Below are positions 41,968 to 51,670 of a stretch of 64,000 nucleotides of DNA, piece by piece. Source of the stretch: Paenibacillus solani. Its GTDB lineage: Bacteria; Bacillota; Bacilli; Paenibacillales; Paenibacillaceae. A program made the translations under genes and the position numbers. The notes under the pieces are model-generated. The model was not told the origin of the DNA, searched no databases, and saw only the letters and a program-made list of their open reading frames with translations. Location of the stretch: NCBI RefSeq assembly GCF_001277345.1, contig NZ_LIUT01000001.1, forward strand, positions 2,287,115-2,351,114. Reading direction: 5' to 3'. How positions within the stretch are numbered: position 1 is the first letter of the stretch; each line of letters opens with the position of its first letter.

Positions 41968-43350
41968 ATGACGAAATGGATTGGACTGAGGGAACTCGTT
42001 CGGGAAGAAATAAAACAGCGCGGAGAAGAAGGTTGTAATATTGAGGGGATGTCCGAGCGTCTGGAAGCAGCCGGCACAGACGAAGCAAAGCTAATGAAAG
42101 TATACCAGGCTTTAATGGCTCTTGAACCACGTGCGGATTTCAAGTATATCGAGCCGTCGGAATTGGAAGCCATTCGCGCCGAACGTCCGGATGGACCGAG
42201 ATTCCTGTCCGGAAACTGGGATGAGCTTAAATGGCAGGATAAATTTCATGGTGCGTGGCTTGGCCGTTCGGCTGGTTGTGCGCTCGGAAAACCTCTCGAA
42301 GCTCCTTCCTTCATGCAAGGCTCCGGCGGAAGGCCAGGCTGGCACAATATTAAATTGTGGTTCGAAGGCGCAGGGCAATGGCCAATTCGCCATTATACAC
42401 CGGGCGAATCAACTGCAGAAGCCGAGTACGGTATCGAGATAGCAAGGTGGAGCAGCTTGGCCAGCTGCCGGGAAAACATTCGCTTTATGGAAACAGACGA
42501 TGATATTCGTTATACCGTTCTCGGCCTGCTCATGCTTGAGGAGCGCGGGCTTGATTTCAACGCCTGGGATGTGGGCAAGCTGTGGCATCGTCATTTGTCA
42601 TTCGGGCAGGTATTTACGGCTGAAGCGCAGTCCTATCTTAATTTCGCTCGTGTCACTTCACATATTAGCGGCGAGCGGCCAGACGACTGGGAGAAACATA
42701 TCCATTGGGGACGCTCTTATCTAAATCCCTACCGCGAATGGATCGGCGCCCAAATCCGTGTGGACGGCTATGCATACGGCGCTGCCGGCCAGCCCCAGCT
42801 TGCAGCTGAGCTTGCTTGGCGGGACGCTTCCTTCTCCCATGTGAAGAATGGTATTTACGGCGCCATGTTTTGTTCGGCTATGATTGCCGCCGCATTCGTT
42901 GAACGTGATATGAAGCGAATTGTTGAGATCGGATTGAGTGAAATTCCGAAACGCAGCCGTCTTGCAGAAGATATCGCATTAGCGGTCAACATTGCTGAGG
43001 AAACGGAAGATTCATTAGAATTGGTGAGTACAATATGGGAAGCATTTAAGCACTATCACCCTGTTCATACCAATAACAATGCTGCATTATGCGCGGCTGC
43101 GCTCATTCATTCCGGAGGCGATTTTGAGAAAGGCATAACGACAGCCGTACTTGGTGGCTGGGACACCGATTGCAATGGCGCCACCGTCGGTTCCATTCTT
43201 GGCGCATCACTTGGAGTAGCGGCGCTCCCTGAGAAGTGGATCTCGCCGCTAAACGATACGTTGTATGCCGATGTCAGTGGCTTTCACCCCATTGCCATCT
43301 CCGAATGCGCTCAAAGAAGCTATCGTGTTTTCCGAAAATTACAGCATTAA
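41968..43350 (+). CDS. ADP-ribosylglycohydrolase family protein
   Basis: A protein of about 460 residues. After a 100-residue N-terminal extension, the DraG/ARH fold starts with WQDKFHGAWLGRSAGCALGKPLEA. METDDDIRYTVLGLLMLEE holds the first metal-binding Asp residues, and LGGWDTDCNGATVGSILGA the second set, so the two-metal site is complete. Classic members remove ADP-ribose from proteins, but many in sugar-use clusters are thought to cleave other ribosyl or glycosyl bonds. ATG 41968 (or the GTG just before) follows AGGAGGG. Its place beside a sugar importer suggests a metabolic rather than a signalling role; this is inference. Confidence 0.85.
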   Translation: MTKWIGLRELVREEIKQRGEEGCNIEGMSERLEAAGTDEAKLMKVYQALMALEPRADFKYIEPSELEAIRAERPDGPRFLSGNWDELKWQDKFHGAWLGRSAGCALGKPLEAPSFMQGSGGRPGWHNIKLWFEGAGQWPIRHYTPGESTAEAEYGIEIARWSSLASCRENIRFMETDDDIRYTVLGLLMLEERGLDFNAWDVGKLWHRHLSFGQVFTAEAQSYLNFARVTSHISGERPDDWEKHIHWGRSYLNPYREWIGAQIRVDGYAYGAAGQPQLAAELAWRDASFSHVKNGIYGAMFCSAMIAAAFVERDMKRIVEIGLSEIPKRSRLAEDIALAVNIAEETEDSLELVSTIWEAFKHYHPVHTNNNAALCAAALIHSGGDFEKGITTAVLGGWDTDCNGATVGSILGASLGVAALPEKWISPLNDTLYADVSGFHPIAISECAQRSYRVFRKLQH

Positions 43351-43369
43351 AATGATTTAGGATGAATGT

Positions 43370-43395
43370 GGAAGAGGGGCTTCTAGCCCCCTTCC
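43370..43395 (+). terminator. Hairpin after the ADP-ribosylglycohydrolase gene
   Basis: GGGGC/GCCCC with a 5-base loop and outer GGAAG/CTTCC pairs, 20 bases after the stop. The T-run is poor, and the stronger terminator is at 43445-43475. Confidence 0.5.
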
Positions 43396-43444
43396 TCTCT
43401 GTGTTAAGCTTTGCGTTAGCCATAGTGATCGGCATCGCTAAACC

Positions 43445-43475
43445 AAAAAAATCCGCGGAATCCGCGGATTTTTTT
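43445..43475. terminator. Bidirectional terminator between convergent genes
   Basis: Seven A, TCCGCGGA, one A, TCCGCGGA and seven T form a perfect 31-base palindrome. It can end both the plus-strand ADP-ribosylglycohydrolase message and the minus-strand codA message. Confidence 0.85.
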
Positions 43476-43485
43476 GCATGTTAGC

Positions 43486-44754
43486 TTATTTATTGAAGGT
43501 TACTTTCTCCAAGCTACCTTCCAGAATGATCGATGTATCACGCGGCTTCGTTTCCGCGATTTTGCGTCCTTCTCTGAAAGAATACAGCACTCCAGCCTGT
43601 TTGCGAATGGCTTCATATTCGTTCTCTGCTTCAAGAACGATAAAGTTGGCAGGCTTACCTTCTTCAATGCCGTACTTATCTTCGATATGAAGTGTTCTTG
43701 CACTATTCTTCGTAATGAGATCAATCGAATTCACGATTTGGTCGTAACCAAGCAGCTGCGAAGCATGGATGCCCATGTGCAATACTTGAAGCATGTTTCC
43801 TGTACCGAGTGGATACCACGGATCAAAGATGTCATCGTGACCAAAACACACGTTAAGACCGGCTTCCTGAAGCTCTTTAACGCGAGTTAGCCCTCTTCTC
43901 TTCGGATAGGTATCAAAGCGTCCCTGCAGATGGATGTTAACCAAAGGATTGGAGACAAAATTCAGGTCAGCCATCTTCAGCAATCTAAACAATTTGTAAG
44001 TATATGCATCATTATATGATCCCATCGCTGTCGTGTGACTTGCCGTCGTCCGGGAGCCTAGCCCGCGTTCGTAAGCTTCTTTGGCGACAACTTCCACGAA
44101 ACGGGATTGCTCATCATCGATTTCATCGCAGTGGATGTCGATGAGACGATCGTATTTTTCTGCCAGGTCAAATGCAACCTTCATCGAATCTACGCCATAC
44201 TCTCTCGTAAATTCGAAGTGAGGAATACCGCCGACGACATCAACGCCCATTTTCAAGGACTCTTCCAGCAATTCTGCACCGTTCGGGTAAGAGTGAATAC
44301 CTTCCTGTGGAAAAGCGACGAGTTGAATATCAACATATGGCGCCATTTCTTCCTTCACTTCAAGCATTGCTTTTACAGCAGTCAAGGTTGGATCAGTAAC
44401 GTCCACATGTGTACGTACATGCTGGATGCCCTGCGCGATCTGCCATTTCAATGCTGTTTTGGAACGTGTTTTGACGTCGTCATGTGTCAGAAATGCCTTG
44501 CGTTCTGACCAGCGCTGAATACCTTCGAATAGCGTACCGCTCAAATTCCATTCCGGCTCACCAGCCGTTAACGTTGTATCCAGATGAATATGCGGCTCGA
44601 TGAATGGCGGCAGTACCAGCGAGCCACCCACATCAACGACTTCCTCATTCGCAGTTGTTTCAAGTGACTTCGTAATTTGCTCAAACTTCCCGTCTTTCAC
44701 GACGATATTCCATAAACCTTCTTTACCCCGCAATTTTGCGTTCTGTATAATCAT
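43486..44754 (-). CDS. codA: Cytosine deaminase
   Basis: A 422-residue amidohydrolase close to the Escherichia coli CodA type. EPHIHLD provides metal ligands His55 and His57, [14 protein letters not shown] the next His and catalytic Glu, [11 protein letters not shown] a further His, and [19 protein letters not shown] the metal Asp and pocket. It converts cytosine to uracil and ammonia for pyrimidine salvage. Its start lies inside the codB gene (32-base overlap), so the two are coupled. A PyrR-type attenuator before codB would shut both down when UMP/UTP is plentiful. Confidence 0.93.
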   Translation of the reverse strand: MIIQNAKLRGKEGLWNIVVKDGKFEQITKSLETTANEEVVDVGGSLVLPPFIEPHIHLDTTLTAGEPEWNLSGTLFEGIQRWSERKAFLTHDDVKTRSKTALKWQIAQGIQHVRTHVDVTDPTLTAVKAMLEVKEEMAPYVDIQLVAFPQEGIHSYPNGAELLEESLKMGVDVVGGIPHFEFTREYGVDSMKVAFDLAEKYDRLIDIHCDEIDDEQSRFVEVVAKEAYERGLGSRTTASHTTAMGSYNDAYTYKLFRLLKMADLNFVSNPLVNIHLQGRFDTYPKRRGLTRVKELQEAGLNVCFGHDDIFDPWYPLGTGNMLQVLHMGIHASQLLGYDQIVNSIDLITKNSARTLHIEDKYGIEEGKPANFIVLEAENEYEAIRKQAGVLYSFREGRKIAETKPRDTSIILEGSLEKVTFNK

Positions 44755-46000
44755 TGTTTTTCCCCTTTTCTGTAGATTCTTTGGCAGGAATGATCAGCAT
44801 CAAGACGATGTAGGTCACTGCCGTACCGATGAGTGCGTTCAACGGCGTGATTCCCGGTGCCAGTTGAGCGAAAGCAACGCCGATAGCCCAAGCAGCCATC
44901 GCTATCCAGTTTACATTCTTAAATGTCATTTCTGCAAACGGTTTGTAGTTTCTGCGCTTCACGAAGAAGTAATCCGCGATGATAATGGCACCGATGGACG
45001 GGATCGCTGCGCCCAGTACATTCAGGAAACCGACGAAATTGTTGTACATCCACATGGCGAATACGGTACCCACGATGCCGTTTATGACGACAAAGAACTT
45101 TTTCGAAATCTTAGTGATGTTGGCGAAACCTAGCCCGGAAGCGTAAAGTGCGTTATCGTTGGTCGTCCAGATATTCAGTCCCAGAACGATGATCGCAGGA
45201 ACGATCAATCCTTGCAAGAACATAACCTCTGAAATATCGGACAGATTATATGCCATTGCGCCGACTGCACCGAACAGGAACATGAGTGAGTTCCCCAAAA
45301 AGAATGAAATGACGGTTGCGGTAACTGCTTGCTTGGACGTCTGAGCGAATCGGGCAAAATCGGGCGTCAGTGTTCCGCCGCTAATGAAGGACCCAATACA
45401 AATGGTCAATGCTGCTGCCGCGGTGAGTGACTGTGTTGGCGTGTAATCGAGCAAACCTTGCAAGCCGTCCAGTGTGTTAACTCCTTTGAATACGGAGTAG
45501 CCACCGAGAATCGCTATGGCCGGAACCGCTACATAGCCCAGTATAACGAGCGACTTCATACCGAAGATAGCGGATGCTGTCATCGCGAGACCAAACAAGA
45601 AGATCAGCAAGTACACGTTCCACCCCATCGCTTTGGCAACCGGAACTGCGAACATGGCTACACCGACGCCAAACCATCCGACCTGTGTGAAGCCGAGCAG
45701 GAATGAAGGCAAGTACGAACCTTTATTACCAAACGAATATTTCGCCAGCAAATGTGTGGAAAGGCCTGTTTTGGCCGCGATATGTGCGAGTGCTCCCGTA
45801 TAAATACCAAGTACCAAATTACCACCAAGCACAATTGCCATAAACTCCATGAACGTCAAGCTGACTCCGAGCGTCCCTCCCGCCAGCATGCTTGCCGAGA
45901 AGAAAGTGAACGCCAACATGACGGAGAACGTCTTTCCAAAGTGATTTCTCTGCGTTTTCGGTACCGCTTGCCACGAAAACTCCTTATCTAGTTTGCTCAT
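44723..46000 (-). CDS. codB: Cytosine permease
   Basis: A 425-residue NCS1-family transporter with about 12 spans: [58 protein letters not shown] forms the conserved opening (broken helix 1 and the Gly-rich segment), and [14 protein letters not shown] is the NCS1 helix-6 region. It imports cytosine for CodA, encoded downstream. It starts at ATG 46000 after GGAGG. Length fits the family. Confidence 0.93.
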   Translation of the reverse strand: MSKLDKEFSWQAVPKTQRNHFGKTFSVMLAFTFFSASMLAGGTLGVSLTFMEFMAIVLGGNLVLGIYTGALAHIAAKTGLSTHLLAKYSFGNKGSYLPSFLLGFTQVGWFGVGVAMFAVPVAKAMGWNVYLLIFLFGLAMTASAIFGMKSLVILGYVAVPAIAILGGYSVFKGVNTLDGLQGLLDYTPTQSLTAAAALTICIGSFISGGTLTPDFARFAQTSKQAVTATVISFFLGNSLMFLFGAVGAMAYNLSDISEVMFLQGLIVPAIIVLGLNIWTTNDNALYASGLGFANITKISKKFFVVINGIVGTVFAMWMYNNFVGFLNVLGAAIPSIGAIIIADYFFVKRRNYKPFAEMTFKNVNWIAMAAWAIGVAFAQLAPGITPLNALIGTAVTYIVLMLIIPAKESTEKGKNNDYTERKIAG

Positions 46001-46047
46001 CAGAATACCTCCAGTTTAAGTGTCCTGATACCAAAAAAGCAGAAAAA

Positions 46048-46205
46048 AGAGGCTACTCGTCAAGTCTCAAACTGACAAGTAGCCTCTTCTTTGCATCATA
46101 ACCCGCGCGAAGACGCAGAACATTCCCTGACGGGATATGCCCTGAGTTACGCGTGATCATAAAAATCCGCTGCCCTTGCCAGCCTCTCTGGACTGATTTA
46201 AAGGT
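46048..46205 (-). promoter_or_regulatory. PyrR-type pyrimidine attenuator in the codBA leader
   Basis: The leader contains, on the minus strand, AATCAGTCCAGAGAGGCTGG (around 46179-46198), which matches the PyrR binding-loop consensus (UCCAGAGAGGCU). About 90 bases on is a terminator: AGAGGCTACT pairs with AGTAGCCTCT (46048-46087, extended inward to about 15 pairs) and runs into TTTTTT. The middle has sequences able to form an antiterminator. PyrR with UMP should favour the terminator and so repress codBA. The other 260 bases up to the GMC gene contain nothing recognised. Confidence 0.85.
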
Positions 46206-46467
46206 ACCAGTATTCAATTACTTTCTATTATTTTGGAAAAGCCTTCTCTTGTCAATGTCAGTATTATCCAACGGTTAATTCTCTACATCAACGATCCCCG
46301 GTTTTTAAGGCTTGGAGCCACTCAAAACTAATAAACAAGCAGTATGTTTCACGGTTTATGAATATAAACACAAAACTGTGCGTCACCCTTTGACCACAGC
46401 AGAATTAGGCACCTTTGTCAGAATACATTAATATCCTGAACTAGTTGATTTCTAAAGGAGTGTGTTA

Positions 46468-48075
46468 ATGGACAAAAAAACAACTTACGATTACATTATC
46501 GTAGGCACAGGTCCAGCTGGGGCTGTACTCGCAGAGACACTAACTGATGACTTACAGACTTCCGTGCTTGTTTTGGAATCGGGCGGTAATCATGACAAAG
46601 ACAAACCAATCAAGGATTCATCCATGGCACTTGAACTTGAGGAAAGTTTCTTTCCGAATTACTTTTGGCAGGGAGAAGGGACACCCCAGGAAGGACTTGA
46701 TGGACGCGCTTTTGAATGGACAACAGGGCGGTTGTCAGGGGGCGGCTCTTCCATAAACGGAGAACAATATGTACGACCAACAGCGGCTGTGCTGGAAAAG
46801 TGGGAACGACTGCTTGGACCTCAGTGGTCACCTGATAAAGCCACAAGACGATTCAAAGCTCTGGAGAATTATAATGGTGAAACCACAGATCCTGCTGCTC
46901 GCGGGTATCATGGAAGAATTAACATTAGGCAAGCACCGGACACGCCAACTCCGATGGCTCACAAGCTGACAACTGCGATCGAGCGTGCAACAGGTTATCC
47001 TGCCATTCTTGATTATAATGATCCGGATACACCTCTAGGACCGTTCACTCGTTGGCAGTTATACCAACAGCCTGATGGCCGCAGGGAAAGCTCTTCCACA
47101 GCCTTCCTCTCTTCGGATATTATGACACCAACAGGTCGTGGAGTTCATAACCGAAAATTAACTGTTAAATTTCGGACAACGGTTCTCCGAATCCTATTTT
47201 CCGGCAAGCGTGCCATAGGTGTTGAATATTTGAAGGATGGTAAGTGTCGGCGTGCGTATTCGAGCAAAAAAGTTATCATATCGGCTGGAATCAACAGTCC
47301 TCAGTTATTGATGCTATCTGGAATCGGACCTGCAAAAATCTTGAAAAAGTCGGGAATCCCGGTTATCTTCAATAATCCAAACGTCGGACAAAGATTAAAA
47401 AACCATACTTTAAATACTGCTGTATTTGCTACCAATTCTAAAGATCATCCCCGCCCTGCCCTGGATCCGAATGCTCTTTATACAGGAGGAGCTTTCCTGC
47501 CAGATCCATCGGGTATTAATGATCAACGGGCGGTTCAGCTTGTTGGCATCGGATCGGAAGAACATTTGACATTAGCAATTTTATACTTGCAGCCGAAGAG
47601 TAAGGGTTCCATCCGTATTCAGAGCAAAGATCCGCTAAACATCGTACTTGCAGACGAAGGATTTCTCTCTGATCCGGACGACATGGAAGCAATAAAAAGA
47701 ATTTATCGAACGTATATCAAAGATATTGCGCAAGAATTGGAAAGAATTGATTCCTCTTATCAGCTCGTATCACCCTCATTTGACATCATTGAAGATGAGA
47801 ACTTGCTTGAAGAATTTATTAAGGAAAACTTCGATCACAATCACCATCAGCAGGGCTTTCTGCGTATGGCCCCTTTATCTAAAGGAGGAGTCGTTGATCG
47901 TAAAGGACATGTCCATGGAGTTAAAGATCTGATTGTTGCAGATGCATCCATCGTACCTTTTACAGTGGATGGAAACACCTCCTCTGCTGCATATCTTATC
48001 GGGTACACTATAGCGAAGCAGCTCTGTAAGCACAAGAGTAATAAACGAACACGATTCGAAGTTGGTGAAGAATGA
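46468..48075 (+). CDS. GMC family oxidoreductase
   Basis: A flavoenzyme of about 535 residues. YDYIIVGTGPAGAVLAETL is the N-terminal FAD fold, GRLSGGGSSINGEQYVRPT the GMC signature 1 region, and ISAGINSPQLLMLSGIGPAKIL signature 2. The C-terminal active-site His lies in FDHNHHQQGFLRM, and VADASIVPFTVDGNTSSAAYLIGYTIA is the final FAD block. GMC enzymes oxidise alcohols, choline or sugars; the substrate is unknown. ATG 46468 follows AAAGGAG by 7 bases. It is transcribed alone and ends at a strong hairpin. Confidence 0.9.
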   Translation: MDKKTTYDYIIVGTGPAGAVLAETLTDDLQTSVLVLESGGNHDKDKPIKDSSMALELEESFFPNYFWQGEGTPQEGLDGRAFEWTTGRLSGGGSSINGEQYVRPTAAVLEKWERLLGPQWSPDKATRRFKALENYNGETTDPAARGYHGRINIRQAPDTPTPMAHKLTTAIERATGYPAILDYNDPDTPLGPFTRWQLYQQPDGRRESSSTAFLSSDIMTPTGRGVHNRKLTVKFRTTVLRILFSGKRAIGVEYLKDGKCRRAYSSKKVIISAGINSPQLLMLSGIGPAKILKKSGIPVIFNNPNVGQRLKNHTLNTAVFATNSKDHPRPALDPNALYTGGAFLPDPSGINDQRAVQLVGIGSEEHLTLAILYLQPKSKGSIRIQSKDPLNIVLADEGFLSDPDDMEAIKRIYRTYIKDIAQELERIDSSYQLVSPSFDIIEDENLLEEFIKENFDHNHHQQGFLRMAPLSKGGVVDRKGHVHGVKDLIVADASIVPFTVDGNTSSAAYLIGYTIAKQLCKHKSNKRTRFEVGEE

Positions 48076-48078
48076 GTA

Positions 48079-48104
48079 CTGCAGGGGTTAGATAGCCCCT
48101 GCAG
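48079..48104 (+). terminator. Hairpin after the GMC gene
   Basis: CTGCAGGGG (48079-48087) pairs with CCCCTGCAG (48096-48104), four bases after the stop. No T-run follows, so 3'-end protection is as likely as termination. Confidence 0.6.
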
Positions 48105-48188
48105 CCGATCTACTTTAATGACTACCTAGTAGTATAAGATTTGAAACGAAAAGCAGTATAAATAATACTGCATCCAAAGGGTTCACAG

Positions 48189-48221
48189 CATGAAAAGCCG
48201 CCATATAGGCGGCTTTTCATG
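48189..48221. terminator. Bidirectional terminator between GMC and gpmA genes
   Basis: A perfect 14-base stem CATGAAAAGCCGCC/GGCGGCTTTTCATG with a 5-base loop between convergent genes. The A- and T-rich parts of the stem are short, so efficiency is uncertain. Confidence 0.7.
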
Positions 48222-48286
48222 GAACGGACTCTCTGATTGAGTATCCAGGTGATCACTAATGGACAAACCATAACCAGCTAACACAC

Positions 48287-49036
48287 TTATTCCATAATAT
48301 TGTCTGGCTCGGCAACCTGCTTGATCTTTCTCTCTATATGCTTCTCGCTTCCCAGATAATATTTCTCAATCGGATATAATTGGTCATCAAGATTATATAC
48401 AAGTGGAATCCCCGTTGGCAGATTCAAATCAATGATTTCTTTTGGACTCAGATTGTCCAGAAACATAATTAAGGATCGCAAACTATTGCCATGTGCAGCA
48501 ATAATTACATTTTTACCAGACATGATTTGCGGTGCAATTTCCCGATCCCAATAATCCTTTACTCGAACAATGGTTTCCTTCAGGCTTTCCGATAACGGGA
48601 TAAGCTTCTCATCCATGTTGCGATATTTAAGATCATGCTTTGGATAGCGTTCATCATCTTTTGTCAAAGCAGGAGGCAGTACATCATAGCTTCTGCGCCA
48701 TAATTTAACCTGCTCTTCTCCATATAACTCAGCTGTGGTTTTTTTGCTTAAACCTTGAAGCGAACCATAATGCCGCTCATTCAGCTGCCAAGTCTTATAC
48801 ACAGGGATCCACAGCAAATCCATTTCTTCAAGTACATAATCCAATGTTTTGATCGCTCGCTTCAAATAAGAGGTGTACGCTATATCAAATACGAACTGTT
48901 CTTCCTGAAGTAAACTGCCAGCATGCTGAGCCTCTTGAATACCTTTATCCGTTAAGTCTACATCCGTCCAGCCTGTAAATAAATTTGCTTTGTTCCACTC
49001 ACTTTCCCCATGTCTAATCAAAACCAGCTTATGCAT
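48287..49036 (-). CDS. gpmA: 2,3-bisphosphoglycerate-dependent phosphoglycerate mutase
   Basis: A 249-residue histidine phosphatase-fold enzyme. [10 protein letters not shown] holds the phospho-His (residue 9), [15 protein letters not shown] is the dPGM-specific insertion, [14 protein letters not shown] supplies the catalytic Glu, and [11 protein letters not shown] the second His. It interconverts 3- and 2-phosphoglycerate in glycolysis. Length equals that of the E. coli enzyme. It starts at ATG 49036 just after GGGAGAT and is transcribed alone. Confidence 0.95.
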   Translation of the reverse strand: MHKLVLIRHGESEWNKANLFTGWTDVDLTDKGIQEAQHAGSLLQEEQFVFDIAYTSYLKRAIKTLDYVLEEMDLLWIPVYKTWQLNERHYGSLQGLSKKTTAELYGEEQVKLWRRSYDVLPPALTKDDERYPKHDLKYRNMDEKLIPLSESLKETIVRVKDYWDREIAPQIMSGKNVIIAAHGNSLRSLIMFLDNLSPKEIIDLNLPTGIPLVYNLDDQLYPIEKYYLGSEKHIERKIKQVAEPDNIME

Positions 49037-49202
49037 ATCTCCCGTCCCTTCATAATTCCATAAATAGGTTGCCCCTTGCTCACTGATTAATGCGGAAACA
49101 TGCCTGCAAAGGCCTCTCCCTTATTATATAAACATGAATCCATTTATAATTTCGATCCCAGGAAAGAAAGGCAGTGTCTGAATTGAAACTTTAGCTAAGA
49201 TG

Positions 49203-49261
49203 ATGTAATCTTGTATTTATGGTAACAAATGTAATATCTTTTTTTTAGAAATAAATGTAAT
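49203..49261. promoter_or_regulatory. Three ATGTAAT repeats at 26-base steps between gpmA and an SRPBCC gene
   Basis: ATGTAAT occurs at 49203-49209, 49229-49235 and 49255-49261, exactly 26 bases apart. The last two are extended to AAATGTAATA. The 320-base gap 49037-49356 otherwise shows only AT-rich sequence that must hold the promoters of the two divergent genes. The repeats could be operator sites. Confidence 0.35.
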
Positions 49262-49356
49262 AACTGCAACATAGCAATCCAAAAGAAAATATTATATTCA
49301 TCATATGTTAGCATAAGCATTAAACATTAATTTTTACAGTTAGAAAGGAGTAGGAA

Positions 49357-49785
49357 ATGGCAAATATCGAGCACTTGCAAACTGTACATGTCCCAGCGTC
49401 GAAGGTGTATGAATCTTTAACCACCGCTGAAGGGCTGTCGGAAATATGGACCAATGAACTCATTATTAATAATCAGATTGGCTTTATTAATGAATTTCGT
49501 TTTGGCAGCAATGACATAACTAAGATGAGAATAGAAGAATTGATCCCTAATAAAAAAGTTGTTTGGCAGTGTATAGATTCAGATCCAGAATGGATTGGTA
49601 CGATTATTTCCTTTGATATTCAAGAGAAGATCGGGAAGTCTTTTATTACTTTACGTCATATGAACTGGAAAGAAGTAACGCCATTTTATCGCTCATGTAA
49701 CTACAACTGGGCTATTTTACTTTATAGTCTCAAATCCTATTGCGAAGATGGCGAAGGTATCCCCTATCATAAGCGTAAGTTTTAA
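49357..49785 (+). CDS. SRPBCC (START/AHSA1-like) domain protein
   Basis: A 142-residue single-domain protein: HLQTVHVPASKVYESLTTAEGLSEIWTNEL is the first strand-helix of the AHSA1-like fold, ELIPNKKVVWQCIDSDPEWIGTIISFDI the central sheet, and YNWAILLYSLKSYCEDGEG the long C-terminal helix. Such proteins form a hydrophobic pocket and are usually of unknown ligand. It starts at ATG 49357 after AAAGGAGTAGG and is followed by a terminator. It is not close in sequence to the other SRPBCC protein at 55384-55806. Confidence 0.82.
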   Translation: MANIEHLQTVHVPASKVYESLTTAEGLSEIWTNELIINNQIGFINEFRFGSNDITKMRIEELIPNKKVVWQCIDSDPEWIGTIISFDIQEKIGKSFITLRHMNWKEVTPFYRSCNYNWAILLYSLKSYCEDGEGIPYHKRKF

Positions 49786-49838
49786 TAATTTTAGTTATAC
49801 TGATATTCCACTAAGGGGAATGATCAGTACTACTTAAT

Positions 49839-49865
49839 AAACCGCCTTTTCACCAAGGCGGTTTT
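49839..49865 (+). terminator. Rho-independent terminator of the SRPBCC gene
   Basis: AAACCGCCTT (49839-49848) pairs with AAGGCGGTTT (49855-49864), followed by TCTT. Located 54 bases after the stop. Confidence 0.8.
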
Positions 49866-49901
49866 CTTATGTGGAAATTTCTCTTTTAGGGATATTATGC
49901 A

Positions 49902-49925
49902 AAAACGCAGGGAAATGTCCCTGCG
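49902..49925 (-). terminator. Rho-independent terminator of the sigma/anti-sigma operon
   Basis: CGCAGGGA (49906-49913) pairs with TCCCTGCG (49918-49925), followed on the minus strand by TTTTTG. It lies 55 bases after the anti-sigma stop. Confidence 0.8.
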
Positions 49926-49979
49926 CCTAGTTTAATCATATCTGTATGTTATCGTACGATCCAACTGAATCTTTGTTCC

Positions 49980-50954
49980 CTACAGACTTTGTGCGGCTTC
50001 CATCAGTTTCTCTTTAGTCATAGAAGGCGAATCGGTTCCAATTCGATAAATAATCGCCCGCCCCTCTCGTTCGGTCATCCAGCTGATTTCTTGGTAGAAA
50101 TTGTTATCGGTATAGATATAGGAATCGTTTTTAAAATAATGGGCCGAATATCCATTCAGATCCATTTTTTCATATTTCGTTGACGGTGGAGTAACCAATT
50201 GTACTTTAATTTTGGAATCAAGGGCGGTTTCCATAACCAAGTACAAGGTTTCCTGTTCTGAGTTTCGGTATGTGGTGGTGTAAGACAACATTGGTAATGA
50301 ACTCGGCGCCTGCGTAATACGCCATACCATGTCTTTTCCACTCGCTTCACTCTCATCCTTCATTTCCTTCTTAAGTGTTGTCATGTCCGTTTCAGATCCC
50401 CAAAAAACGCCGAAAGGAGACAATTCCATACCTCCTGCAAAACTATACGATCCAAGCAGGGAATCCGGAGGCAGAACATTGAATTGATGAGCCATTGCCT
50501 TGCTCCAGTTATCCAGATCCTCATTCACTTCCGGCTTAGAAACAGTAATAAACGGTAGGTCCGTGATTTTATCCAATTCGGTTAAATAGACGACAGCGGA
50601 CTCTCCGGGATTCAACTGTGCTTTCACTTCTTTTCGAGCCTCGCGAATGCTTTCAATCTGGGTGTTACTTAACTTGAACTCCTCTAACTTAGCGGCAGAC
50701 ATCGTCATATTACCTTTCGTCTCTTCGAACAGCAGTGTCCGACCCGCATAAGCAAAGCCACTTACGACAGCGATCACTAAGATGAACATTATAGATTTAT
50801 ACAATTTTCCTCTTCTTCTCATTGGTTGTACTCCCTTCTTTTCCAGCATCTGCTCTCTGCAGGCGTTCATTACACGCAGATCTATAGTAGGAGGACACAC
50901 AATATTTTTAGCGTTATGTTTAAACTCTTCTTTCAATTGTTCTTCAATAGACAT
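49980..50954 (-). CDS. Probable membrane anti-sigma factor
   Basis: A 324-residue protein with a cytoplasmic N-terminus of about 48 residues, one membrane span (LYKSIMFILVIAVVSGFAYAG) and a large extracellular domain of about 255 residues. No zinc-binding HxxxCxxC motif is seen. Its start overlaps the sigma-factor gene by 11 bases, the layout of sigma/anti-sigma pairs, and the single-span topology fits. The outer domain may sense an envelope signal. The assignment rests on context and topology rather than on a recognised domain. Confidence 0.72.
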   Translation of the reverse strand: MSIEEQLKEEFKHNAKNIVCPPTIDLRVMNACREQMLEKKGVQPMRRRGKLYKSIMFILVIAVVSGFAYAGRTLLFEETKGNMTMSAAKLEEFKLSNTQIESIREARKEVKAQLNPGESAVVYLTELDKITDLPFITVSKPEVNEDLDNWSKAMAHQFNVLPPDSLLGSYSFAGGMELSPFGVFWGSETDMTTLKKEMKDESEASGKDMVWRITQAPSSLPMLSYTTTYRNSEQETLYLVMETALDSKIKVQLVTPPSTKYEKMDLNGYSAHYFKNDSYIYTDNNFYQEISWMTEREGRAIIYRIGTDSPSMTKEKLMEAAQSL

Positions 50955-51522
50955 AGCCGTCCTGCTCCTTTCTGTGGTCCCGCTGACTATACATAGAGCG
51001 CAGTCGCTTCAGGGCATGATGGTGCCTGGATTTAACGGTACCTAACGGAATCTTTAACAATTGGGCGATTTCTTCAAGTGTGCAGTCCTCATAGTATCTG
51101 AGCACGACAACCTCTCTGAGCTTCAAAGGCAGATCTTCTAGCATCGGAAGTAGCTCAAGACGGTCGCTAAGAAGAGAGGCGCGATCTTCCATCACCATAT
51201 GGAGCGGTTCAAAAGACATCCCTTTCATTCTTTCCATTATGCGAATTCTACGCCAGCTCTTTCGCTTCCAGTTTCGAACTTGCCGAATAATCAAGCCATT
51301 GAACCAAGAACTGAATTTCTGCTCCTGCTGATAATTGTCCAGACTCTTGAATAATTCGATATACACCTCACTCATAATATCTGGGACATCGTGCTTGTTG
51401 GGAGCAAGGTAATAGATCAAACCGTAAGCCTGATCACGCGTTAGATCATAAACTGCCTGGAATGCTTCTTCATCTCCCTGGCTCATCCGGATGAGCCAAG
51501 GTTTTACATCCATTTCATTCAT
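50944..51522 (-). CDS. ECF-type RNA polymerase sigma factor
   Basis: A sigma factor of about 192 residues. Region 2 is DEEAFQAVYDLTRDQAYGLIYYLAPNKHDVPDIMSEVYIELFKSLDNYQQEQKFSSWFNGLIIRQVRNWKRK; region 4 is LPLKLREVVVLRYYEDCTLEEIAQLLKIPLGTVKSRHHHALKRLR with the usual helix-turn-helix. ATG 51522 follows GGAGG by 8 bases; the upstream ATG at 51537 overlaps that site and is rejected. It is held inactive, presumably, by the membrane protein encoded downstream. The regulon is unknown. Confidence 0.92.
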   Translation of the reverse strand: MNEMDVKPWLIRMSQGDEEAFQAVYDLTRDQAYGLIYYLAPNKHDVPDIMSEVYIELFKSLDNYQQEQKFSSWFNGLIIRQVRNWKRKSWRRIRIMERMKGMSFEPLHMVMEDRASLLSDRLELLPMLEDLPLKLREVVVLRYYEDCTLEEIAQLLKIPLGTVKSRHHHALKRLRSMYSQRDHRKEQDGYVY

Positions 51523-51670
51523 AGGGCCGGCCTCCATTTAAGACTTACACCTGATATTGGCCCGATAGCCCAATAAGGTTCATTAAAATGTTAAAAAATA
51601 GATTTATAATAAGGATTTTCCCCTGATTGTAATCGTAACCTTGAACATGATCTTCCTCAAGATACTAAAA

